Part shown: positions 24,544 to 31,823 of the stretch, piece after piece | Position numbering within the stretch: position 1 is the first letter of the stretch | Layout: every line of letters begins with the position of its first letter | Source: Frigoriglobus tundricola | GTDB taxonomy: Bacteria > Planctomycetota > Planctomycetia > Gemmatales > Gemmataceae | DNA length: 64,000 nt | Assembly (NCBI RefSeq): GCF_013128195.2 | Contig: NZ_CP053452.2 | Coordinates: 1,240,001-1,304,000, forward strand | Reading direction: 5' to 3' | Program-made: the position numbers and the translations under genes | The notes under the pieces: generated by a model | Seen by the model: the letters and a program-made list of their open reading frames with translations, nothing else | Database searches by the model: none | What the model was told of the DNA's origin: nothing

Positions 24544-25644
24544 TTACGCCAGACAGGACTTGAAGCCTTCGGTCAGCGCCTCCCGATCGAGTTTGCGGCC
24601 GATGAAGACGAGCTTGTTCGACCGCGGCGTCTTGCCCCACGGTTTGTCCAATTTGCCGTCAAACAGCATGTGAACGCCCTGGAACACGAACCGGTTCGGC
24701 TCGTTCTTGATCGACAGCACGCCCTTCATGCGGAAGATGTCCGGCCCCTTCGACTGGAGCAGCTCGCTCATCCACTTGTTCAGCTTCTTCGGGTCCAGGT
24801 CGCCGGTCAGGGCGATCCCGACGCTCGACACGGTCGAATCGTGGACGTGATCCGGCGCTTCGTCGTGAACCGCGAGCGAGTGCAGCTTCTCGTGCTCGTG
24901 CTCGTGTTCGTGATCGCAGTGCCCGTGGTCGTGGTCACAGTGCGAGTGGTCCTTGTCGTCGTGTCCGTGGTCGTGATCGTGCTTGTGTCCGCCGGCCTTG
25001 AGGAACTCCGGTTCGTGTTCCAGAATGCGGTCGAGATCGAAGCCCTTCACGTTCAGCACGTGGTCGAGGTTCAGCTCGGCGTTCTTGGTGCGGTAGATCT
25101 TCGCGGTCGCGTTCATCTTGCGGATCAGATTTTCCAGCTTGTCCAGTTCGGCCGGGGTGACCAGATCGGTCTTGTTCAGCAGGATCACGTCGCCGAAGGC
25201 GATCTGCTCCTGCACCTCGTGCGAGTCCCAGTGGAGCAGGACGTGCTTGGCGTCCACCAGGGTGACGATGCCGTCGATGGCGGTCTTGGCCTGCACCTCG
25301 TCGTCCATGAAGAACGTTTGGGCGACCGGGCCGGGGTCGGCCATGCCGGTCGTCTCGATCACGATGTAATCGAACTTGTCTTTGCGCTTCATCAGGTTGC
25401 CGAGGATGCGGATCAGGTCGCCGCGCACGGTGCAACAGATGCACCCGTTGTTCATCTCGAAGATCTCTTCTTCGGCGTTGATCACGAGGTCCTGGTCGAC
25501 GCCGATCTCGCCGAACTCGTTCTCGATCACGGCGATCCGCTTGCCGTGGTTGGCGGTCAAAATGTGGTTCAACAGCGTGGTCTTGCCGGCGCCGAGGAAA
25601 CCGGTCAGAACGGTCACCGGCACGCGGTCTTGAGTCGCGGGCAT
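24544..25644 (-). CDS. COG0523/CobW-type GTPase with His-rich metal-binding region
   Basis: A G3E-family P-loop GTPase of 366 residues. Members act as metal chaperones or insertases (zinc, cobalt for B12, nitrile hydratase). Walker A is GFLGAGKTT (15-23, K21), the metal motif GCICC is present (MNNGCICCTVRGDL), the Walker B region reads IVIETTGMADPG, and the base-specificity motif LNKTDLV. A His/Asp/Cys-rich stretch at about 217-252 (GGHKHDHDHGHDDKDHSHCD and more) suggests zinc binding. A CobW C-terminal domain follows (SSVGIALTGDLDPKKLNKWM). The metal and client protein are unknown; no nearby metalloenzyme points to one. Confidence 0.92.
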   Translation of the reverse strand: MPATQDRVPVTVLTGFLGAGKTTLLNHILTANHGKRIAVIENEFGEIGVDQDLVINAEEEIFEMNNGCICCTVRGDLIRILGNLMKRKDKFDYIVIETTGMADPGPVAQTFFMDDEVQAKTAIDGIVTLVDAKHVLLHWDSHEVQEQIAFGDVILLNKTDLVTPAELDKLENLIRKMNATAKIYRTKNAELNLDHVLNVKGFDLDRILEHEPEFLKAGGHKHDHDHGHDDKDHSHCDHDHGHCDHEHEHEHEKLHSLAVHDEAPDHVHDSTVSSVGIALTGDLDPKKLNKWMSELLQSKGPDIFRMKGVLSIKNEPNRFVFQGVHMLFDGKLDKPWGKTPRSNKLVFIGRKLDREALTEGFKSCLA

Positions 25645-25730
25645 GGAGAACTCCTGTTCGGGCGGACGAAGGTGAACAGGGGAATTGTACCAGCCCCGGC
25701 GCGAGCGCGAAGGTAAGTGAGAAGTTCCGG

Positions 25731-25817
25731 GTTCCAGGGTTCCAGGTTCCAGAGTTCCAAGCTGAAGAAAACGTCGGTGCTTTCAACTTGGAACTCTGGA
25801 ACCTGGAACCCTGGAAC
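25731..25817. terminator. Perfect 31-bp inverted repeat built from TTCCAG units
   Basis: Arms 25731-25761 and 25787-25817 are perfectly complementary around a 25-base loop. Each arm is itself a run of TTCCAG-like direct repeats (GTTCCAGGGTTCCAGGTTCC in the left arm). It lies after the acyltransferase gene (minus strand, ending 25942) and before the GTPase start at 25644, so it may end the acyltransferase message; it could also be a copy of a repeat family. Confidence 0.6.
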
Positions 25818-25941
25818 TTCCCAGAACGGAGACGCCCGGCCGGGTTTCCCCTGCACCGGGCGCCTCCCCAGCGGAAGGGTGAGGAACCGACCCCCACCCG
25901 CGAAGGTAACGGCGGAAGCTGCGGTGCTTGCGCGGGCCGCG

Positions 25942-27012
25942 TCACTTCAGCGGAACCGGCGCCTCGCGCGACCGGCTGGCGCCGAACCGTTCGCGGAGCC
26001 GCATCCCCGGGCGCTCGACGAGGCGGAACAGGACTTCCGCCAGCGCGAGCGAAAAAAGCCATGTCAGAGCGATGAACGCCGCGAGCGGCAGCCCCGCGAA
26101 CCCGCCGACCCGGTGGAGGACCGCGAACGCTTCCGGGTGCAGCAGGTACACCGCGTAGGACCGCTCCGCGATGTACCGCACGCCGGGCGCCCGCCCGACC
26201 GCCCAGGCCGGCCGCGCCGCCGCGAGCAGCACCCAGCTCACGAATATTAGCGCCCAGGCCAGTACGCCCTGATCGCGCCAGCCCAGCTCCGGGTTCAGCC
26301 GGCCGACGACATCGTGCCCCGCCGCCGCCACCCCGAACAGTGCCAGCACCGGCGCGCACCGCCGCAGGACCGCCCACAGGCGCGGCCGGGTCACCTCGAT
26401 CGCGGCCAGAAGAACGCCCAGGGCGCACGGGTCGTAGCGCGCGTGGGTCTCGACGCCCGGATCATGGGAGTACCAGCCCGCGGCCCGGCACACCGCTGGC
26501 AGCACGAGGAGGGGCGGGAGCAACACGAGCGCCGGCCGCACCCGCCAGAAGAGCAACAGCAGCGGGGCGACGGCGAGGTAGAAGTGCTCTTCGACGCACA
26601 GCGACCAGCTCACGCCGAAGTACGGCAGGTCGGTCAGGTACGTCTGGCCGAAGACGAGGTACGAGAGGCGGAGGTCGCGGTTCCCCTTGACCACCTGCCA
26701 CGCGTACGTGAGGGCCAGCACGGCGAAGTACGCGGGCAGCGTGCGCAGCCAGCGGCGGTACCAGAACCGGCGCAGGTCGATGGTGTTCGTCTCGCGCAGC
26801 TCGCGGACCAGTTGGCGCCCGAGGAGCCAGCCGCTGAGTACGAAAAACAGATCGACGCCCTTACCGCCGAGTTGTACGACGTGGTACTCGGCCGGCGACC
26901 CGAACGCGGTCACCGCGTGGCAGTTCACGACGAGGACGATGGCGAGCGCGCGGAGAAAATCGAGGCCGGGGTAGCGAACGTGCCCGCCCCCGGCAGTCCG
27001 GTCGTCCGCCAT
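25942..27012 (-). CDS. Membrane acyltransferase, acyltransferase-3 family
   Basis: A 356-residue multi-membrane-segment O-acyltransferase of the family that acetylates cell-surface sugars and lipids. It opens with YPGLDFLRALAIVLVVNCHA, containing the conserved His, then LFFVLSGWLLGRQ, RRFWYRRWLRTLPAYFAVLA and WSLCVEEHFYLAVAP, all diagnostic, followed by about eight further hydrophobic segments. I start at ATG 27012 (MADDRTAGGGHVRYPG); the upstream 40 codons in the open frame encode part of a repeat element and are not protein-like. No neighbouring glycan genes reveal the substrate. Confidence 0.9.
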   Translation of the reverse strand: MADDRTAGGGHVRYPGLDFLRALAIVLVVNCHAVTAFGSPAEYHVVQLGGKGVDLFFVLSGWLLGRQLVRELRETNTIDLRRFWYRRWLRTLPAYFAVLALTYAWQVVKGNRDLRLSYLVFGQTYLTDLPYFGVSWSLCVEEHFYLAVAPLLLLFWRVRPALVLLPPLLVLPAVCRAAGWYSHDPGVETHARYDPCALGVLLAAIEVTRPRLWAVLRRCAPVLALFGVAAAGHDVVGRLNPELGWRDQGVLAWALIFVSWVLLAAARPAWAVGRAPGVRYIAERSYAVYLLHPEAFAVLHRVGGFAGLPLAAFIALTWLFSLALAEVLFRLVERPGMRLRERFGASRSREAPVPLK

Positions 27013-27333
27013 TCGGCCCACCCCGCCCACTCGCCAGAGCGTCTCAGTTGGTTGGGTACTGCCCTCTCCCCTTGCGGGAGAGGGTGGCCGGCGCTTCGCC
27101 GGCCGGGTGAGGGACGAACCGACGCGCCGCAACGACGCTTCGCGTTGCTCTCGTAGCCGAGCCGCCCCCCCCTCACCCGGCTCGAAGACTCGCCGCCCTC
27201 TCCCGCGCCAGGAGGGTTCGGGGAACCCGCGCGGGGTTCCCTGATTCCAATACGGGAGAGGGCCGAGTCAACACCCTTGCGGGCAAGGGACGCACCTCAG
27301 CACCGCTTTCGGCCGCACCTGAACGGTTCGTCG
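27013..27333. other. Repeat-rich intergenic region
   Basis: A 321-base gap carrying a near-identical copy (27061-27084) of the GCCCTCTCCC palindrome seen at 4995, a GC hairpin around GCCGGCGCTTCGCCGGC (about 27086-27104), and a second pair of arms GCCCTCTCCCG (27195-27205) and CGGGAGAGGGC (27253-27263) enclosing a GGAACCCG/CGGGGTTCC hairpin. No gene seen. It follows the MacB permease gene (minus strand) and probably contains its terminator. Confidence 0.6.
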
Positions 27334-28788
27334 TTACACGTGCCGCAGCGCCTCGATCGGGTCGAGCTTCGCCGCGCGCCACGCCGGGTACAGGCCGAAC
27401 GCCATCCCGACCAGAATCGACACCCCCACGGACAGGAAGATGGAGCCGATGTGGAGCTTCGCCGGCAGCCGCGCGCCCGCCGCCCACCCCCACGACAGGA
27501 GCAGGTCCCATAGCGCCGGCACGATGTACACCGACATGATGCCGATCACCGCCCCGCACAGCCCGCCGAGGGTCGTCTGAACGACCGCTTCGACGAGGAA
27601 CTGTAACACGATGTCCTTGCGCTTGGCGCCCAGGGCGCGGCGGATGCCGATCTCGCGGGTCCGCTCGGTCACGGTCGCGAGCATGATGTTCATGATGCCG
27701 ATGCCGCCCACGACCATCGAGATGAACGCGATGATCCCCATGAGCATCGTGAACCGCTCCTGCGCCCGCTCGGCCTCTTCCAGCTTGTCCAGCGGGACGG
27801 TCACCGCCCAGTCCCGCTTCGGGTGCCGCTTCTCCAGGATGCTCTTGATCTCGTTGCCGACGGCCTGCACCTTGGCCCGCCCGTCCGGCTTGTCCACCTG
27901 GGCGTTCACCGTCAGCGTGACCTGACTGATGAACACCTGTTCGCGGGAGAACGCGCCCGCGGTGCGGATCGAGATGACCTCGCCGAACCGGCGGCGGCTC
28001 GTGCGGATCGGGATGTAGATGTCGCGGTTGAAGTCCTCGGCCGCCTGGCTGCCGCCGGTCCCGCCGGTCGGGCTCCGCTCCCGCACCACCCCGACGACGC
28101 GGAAGAAGTGGCCGCGGATGCCGACCGTGTGCCCGATCGGGTCCTCGTAGGGGAACAGCTTGTCGGCCGCCTCGGCCCCGAGGACGCAGTAGTTGTCCAG
28201 TTCGCTGTCGTCGCCGTCGATGAGGAACCGGCCGCGGGACAGCTCCAGCTTGTTCACGGTCTGGTAGCCGGGCACGGTGGCGATCACCCGGGCGTTGCTC
28301 ACGACCCGGTCCATGTAGCGGGCCTCGGTCGGGAACACGCGCATCGGCACGACCAGTTCGACCACGTCGCCGAACGTGTCGAACTGGTCCAGGTCCTCGC
28401 GGGCCAGGCCGTAGGCGGACACGAACCCCCGGGAGGCACTGGACGAGTCGTCGGGCGGCTTCACGCTGCGGACGATGATGTTAGTCGCGCCCTGGCGCTT
28501 GATGTCGTCCAGGGCGTCCTGCATGGAGCCCTCGCCGAACGACATGAGCGCGATGACCGAGCAGGTGCCGATGATGATGCCGAGTACCGACAGGAACGAG
28601 CGGAGTTTGTGCAGCCACAGGCTCTTGACGGCCAGCGAGACGCTGCGGCTCAGCTTGGCCGCGGCCGCCGCCAGCGGCAGGTACCCGGTCAGGTTGGCGG
28701 CCAGGGCCGCCAGGGCCGCCAGCGCGGCGGTCGCGCCGGCGAGGGCGACCAGGAGCCACAGGCCGGAGAGCGAAAACGTGGAGCTCAT
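27334..28788 (-). CDS. MacB-type ABC transporter permease
   Basis: A 484-residue inner-membrane component of a tripartite export system. A hydrophobic front (TFSLSGLWLLVALAGATAAL) precedes the MacB pattern: TM in LWLHKLRSFLSVLGIIIGTC, a large periplasmic core with the family motif SFGEGSMQDAL nearby, then the FtsX-like segment FTMLMGIIAFISMVVGGIGI, ATVTERTREIGIRRALGAKR and two more TM helices. Start ATG 28788 overlaps the stop of the ATPase gene (ATGA), so the two are translationally coupled. The longer open frame upstream is an out-of-frame reading of the ATPase gene. Substrate unknown. Confidence 0.92.
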   Translation of the reverse strand: MSSTFSLSGLWLLVALAGATAALAALAALAANLTGYLPLAAAAAKLSRSVSLAVKSLWLHKLRSFLSVLGIIIGTCSVIALMSFGEGSMQDALDDIKRQGATNIIVRSVKPPDDSSSASRGFVSAYGLAREDLDQFDTFGDVVELVVPMRVFPTEARYMDRVVSNARVIATVPGYQTVNKLELSRGRFLIDGDDSELDNYCVLGAEAADKLFPYEDPIGHTVGIRGHFFRVVGVVRERSPTGGTGGSQAAEDFNRDIYIPIRTSRRRFGEVISIRTAGAFSREQVFISQVTLTVNAQVDKPDGRAKVQAVGNEIKSILEKRHPKRDWAVTVPLDKLEEAERAQERFTMLMGIIAFISMVVGGIGIMNIMLATVTERTREIGIRRALGAKRKDIVLQFLVEAVVQTTLGGLCGAVIGIMSVYIVPALWDLLLSWGWAAGARLPAKLHIGSIFLSVGVSILVGMAFGLYPAWRAAKLDPIEALRHV

Positions 28789-29501
28789 CGGCCCATCTCC
28801 GTAACGGTTCGGGTGTCGTTGCGCACGTCCGACTCGACGCGCCCGTCGCGGAGCCGGACCACGCGCCGCGCCCACTCCGCGATGTCGTTCTCGTGCGTCA
28901 CCATGATGATCGTCTTGCCGGCCCGGTTCAGCTCGCGGAGCATCTGCATGATCTCCACGCTCGTCTTCGAGTCCAGGTTCCCGGTGGGCTCGTCGCCGAG
29001 GATCAGGTGGGGGTCGTTGACCAGGCTCCGGGCGATGGCCACCCGCTGCTGCTGGCCGCCGGACAGTTGCAGCGGGCGGTGGTCGAGCCGGTCGCCCAGG
29101 CCGACCAGCTCCGCCAGCGCGACGCACCGCGCCTTGGTGGCCTCGTCCAGTTTGATCCCCTGGTACAGCAGCGGGAGCTCGATGTTCTCCACCACCGTGT
29201 ACTGCGGGAGCAGGTTGTACGACTGGAAGATGAAGCCGAGGTACGTGCTGCGCACCTCGGAGAGCTGATCGTCGGACATGCCGGACACGTCCACGTCGCC
29301 CAGGTAGTAGTGCCCGCTCGTGAGCCGGTCGAGGCACCCGAGGACGTTCAGGAGCGTGGACTTGCCGGAGCCGGACGGCCCCATCAGGGCAATGAAGTCG
29401 CCCTCGTCGAACGACAGGTTCAGGCCCTTGAGGACGTGGACCGTCTGCGACCCGAGGTAGTAATTCTTGAACAGGTCGACGATGGTCACGATGGCAGGCA
29501 T
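28785..29501 (-). CDS. MacB/LolD-type ABC transporter ATPase
   Basis: A 238-residue ATPase that powers the adjacent permease. Walker A GPSGSGKST, Q-loop FIFQSYNLLPQYTVVENIEL, signature LSGGQQQRVAIARSL, Walker B LILGDEPTGNLD and H-loop VTHENDIAEWA are all present and intact. Here the ATPase is a separate gene rather than fused to the permease as in E. coli MacB. It is third in the minus-strand operon TolC-like, HlyD-like, ATPase, permease, with 228 bases between the HlyD-like gene and this one. Confidence 0.95.
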   Translation of the reverse strand: MPAIVTIVDLFKNYYLGSQTVHVLKGLNLSFDEGDFIALMGPSGSGKSTLLNVLGCLDRLTSGHYYLGDVDVSGMSDDQLSEVRSTYLGFIFQSYNLLPQYTVVENIELPLLYQGIKLDEATKARCVALAELVGLGDRLDHRPLQLSGGQQQRVAIARSLVNDPHLILGDEPTGNLDSKTSVEIMQMLRELNRAGKTIIMVTHENDIAEWARRVVRLRDGRVESDVRNDTRTVTEMGR

Positions 29502-29633
29502 AAATCAGCGGACCGTTGGGGTGAGCGCAGGTCAAAGGAGTTTCGGACGGTCATCCGGGCCGGACGGCGAGCTCCGTTCCGGCCCCACTACTCACAATCC
29601 GGCACTCGTACTAGATTCGTGCGGGCGTCTTTC

Positions 29634-29703
29634 CCTGGGACCGCGGGGGGCTCGCCCGCGATTCGCCAAGGAGCGGGCGAGACGACGCCCGCCGTCCCAG
29701 GGG
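29634..29703. repeat. Imperfect CTGGGACCGCGG-type palindrome
   Basis: The element opens with CCTGGGACCGCGG and closes with CCGTCCCAGGGG, with internal arms GCTCGCCCGC and GCGGGCGAG. It shares its outer arm with the perfect inverted repeat at 15895-15956. It lies inside the export operon between the HlyD-like and ATPase genes, where it could reduce read-through. Confidence 0.55.
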
Positions 29704-29729
29704 AAGGCACCCACACATACAATCTGATG

Positions 29730-31823
29730 TCACTGAACGGGAGGCGGGCCGCCACCGCCGCCCTTCCGTTTGCCCCCGCCGCCGCCGGGGGGTCCGCCTT
29801 CGCCCTTCGGACCGCCGGCCCCGTCGCCCATACCGCCCTTGCCGCCCCCGCCCTTGTTGCCCCCGCCCTTCCCGTCGCCGTCGCGGGTCCGGGTCTTCTC
29901 CTCCGGGGCGAGCAGCACCTTCGGGTTGAGGACGACCTCGTCGTTCTCGGCCAGCCCTTCCCGGATCTCGACCGACTTCTCGTTGTACAGCCCCAGCTTC
30001 ACCTCGCGGCGATCGAACCCGGTGGGCGTCTTGACGAACACCTCCCGCTTGGCCCCCATTTCGGTGCCGCCGATGACGGCCTGCACGGGCACGGTGAGCA
30101 CCGGGTCCTTGGCCGTGTCCACGGTGATCGTCACTTCGGCGGTCATGTCCGGCTTGAGTTGTTCGTTCTCGATCCGCCGCTTGGTGCCGTCGGGCGACAC
30201 CTCGTAGTCGATCAGCACGATCGTCTGGTACATTTTGACGTCAGAGGCAAAAAAGTCCGCCTGACTGGCGACGGCGGCGACGGTGCGGACGTGCGCCTCG
30301 AAGAGGCGGTCCGGCAGAGCGTCCACCCGGACGGTGGCCTTTTGCCCCTCGGACGTGGTCCGGTACTCCAGGTTGCGGAACTTCTCGCGCACGGGGTCCT
30401 GGCCCTCCGGGCGCTGGGTCATGAGCCGCAAGAACGGATCGGTGGTCAGGGCGGTCACCTTCTGCATGGTGTCCACCATGTGCGTGGGCACCCGCACGTC
30501 GCCGCGCACGCGGGCCACCATCGCCTCGTGGACCTTGGTGTTCACCTGCATCCGGCGCAGGTTCGGGATGCGGAGCATCTTCTGCCCCTCCTTCACCTGT
30601 GCGCCCTGCTCGATCATGCCCTGGCTGTTCTGCTGGAACCGGTTCGACTCGTTCTTGAAGTACACGACCATCGAGTCCGGCTGGATGGTGCTCGGGGCGT
30701 TGATCCGGCACTCGGCCCGCTGGAGGGCGATCTCGTTGAGCGCGTCCTGCACCTGGGCCAGGAGCAGCTCGCACTTGCGGTCCACGGCCTCGAACTTGGC
30801 GAGGTTGGCGACGGCCTCCAGGTTGACCTTCTCCAGATTGATCTGGGCGTAGTCGCGGGCCAGGATGAGCTTGGTCAACTGCTGCTCGCGGTCGCTCGCG
30901 AGCAACTGCGAGAGCTCGGCGCGCTTGCTGCGGAGCGTTTCAACGGCGCTGTCGAGCTTCGACTTCTCGGCCTGGGCCTGGGCGGCGCTCATGTACGACA
31001 GCTTGACCATCCGCTCGGCCCACGCCGCCCGCTCGCGGTACTGCTCGACGTCACTTTCGGCCAGCTTCACGGCCCCGCTCTTGTTGTCGACCGACTGCCG
31101 GAACGTGCCCGCCTCGACGAACGCGACCTGGCCGCCGCCGACGGCGGTGAGCGGCACCCGGTTCAAATCGAACGTCAGCCCGGTGTAGTTGTTGAGGTCG
31201 TTGACGGCGTTCGTGAGGTCCTGTTCCGCCTTGGCGATGTTCAGCTTGTTCTGCGTGGCGGCGATCTCGACGTCCTTCTTGGCGCTCAGCTTGTTCGCGA
31301 GCGCGTTCACGAGGTCGATCTGCTTGGCGTCCTCCTGGTCCTTGAGGGCCGAGTCGTCCAGGCGCATGAGCTCCTGGCCGGGCTTCACCCGGGTGCCATC
31401 GTCGATGACCCAGTTGATGGTGCTGGCGAAGCCCTTCGTACCGGCCCGCACCTTGCAGACGATGTCGCGGTTGTCGGCCGATTCGAGGGTGCCCTTCTCG
31501 GCCACCGTGACGACCATCCGCTCGAACTTGACGGGGTGCAGGAGCACGTCCGCGCGGGCCGGGGCCGTGCGGAGCAGGAACCACCAGCTCCCCACGACCG
31601 CCGCGAGGAGCAGGAGGAGCCCCCCGACGGCGAAGGGGACGAGCCGGCCGCGGGAGCGGCCGTGGCTCGACGGCAGCGCCTTAGGGCCGGACGCCTTGCC
31701 CGTCACCGCCCCGAGGGGGGACGGCTGCGACGGGGGCGGGGGCGGGGGCGGGGGCGGGGAGCCGTTCGCCGGACTGCTGGGCGTCGGGTCGGTTTGTCGC
31801 ACGGGTTCGGCTGTAGAGCTCAT
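29730..31823 (-). CDS. HlyD/MacA-like periplasmic adaptor (membrane fusion protein)
   Basis: Links the inner-membrane pump to the TolC-like protein. 697 residues, longer than usual MacA (about 370). A Pro-rich N-terminal arm (PPPPPPPPPSQPSPLG) leads to one TM helix (LVPFAVGGLLLLLAAVVGSW), a split lipoyl region (VAEKGTLESADNRDIVCKV), a long coiled-coil hairpin (about 190-370), beta-barrel segments and a C-terminal stretch with HlyD membrane-proximal features (VLTVPVQAVIGG). The last about 50 residues are Gly/Lys-rich (GKGGGNKGGGGKGGMG). ATG 31823 puts its first 143 bases inside the TolC-like gene; a GTG at 31706 would shorten the overlap to 26 bases. Confidence 0.88.
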   Translation of the reverse strand: MSSTAEPVRQTDPTPSSPANGSPPPPPPPPPSQPSPLGAVTGKASGPKALPSSHGRSRGRLVPFAVGGLLLLLAAVVGSWWFLLRTAPARADVLLHPVKFERMVVTVAEKGTLESADNRDIVCKVRAGTKGFASTINWVIDDGTRVKPGQELMRLDDSALKDQEDAKQIDLVNALANKLSAKKDVEIAATQNKLNIAKAEQDLTNAVNDLNNYTGLTFDLNRVPLTAVGGGQVAFVEAGTFRQSVDNKSGAVKLAESDVEQYRERAAWAERMVKLSYMSAAQAQAEKSKLDSAVETLRSKRAELSQLLASDREQQLTKLILARDYAQINLEKVNLEAVANLAKFEAVDRKCELLLAQVQDALNEIALQRAECRINAPSTIQPDSMVVYFKNESNRFQQNSQGMIEQGAQVKEGQKMLRIPNLRRMQVNTKVHEAMVARVRGDVRVPTHMVDTMQKVTALTTDPFLRLMTQRPEGQDPVREKFRNLEYRTTSEGQKATVRVDALPDRLFEAHVRTVAAVASQADFFASDVKMYQTIVLIDYEVSPDGTKRRIENEQLKPDMTAEVTITVDTAKDPVLTVPVQAVIGGTEMGAKREVFVKTPTGFDRREVKLGLYNEKSVEIREGLAENDEVVLNPKVLLAPEEKTRTRDGDGKGGGNKGGGGKGGMGDGAGGPKGEGGPPGGGGGKRKGGGGGPPPVQ

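Noticed and set aside
27334-29535. A 733-residue permease with an extra N-terminal domain
   Set aside because: The extra part is an out-of-frame reading of the ATPase gene; the permease starts at the ATGA overlap at 28788.
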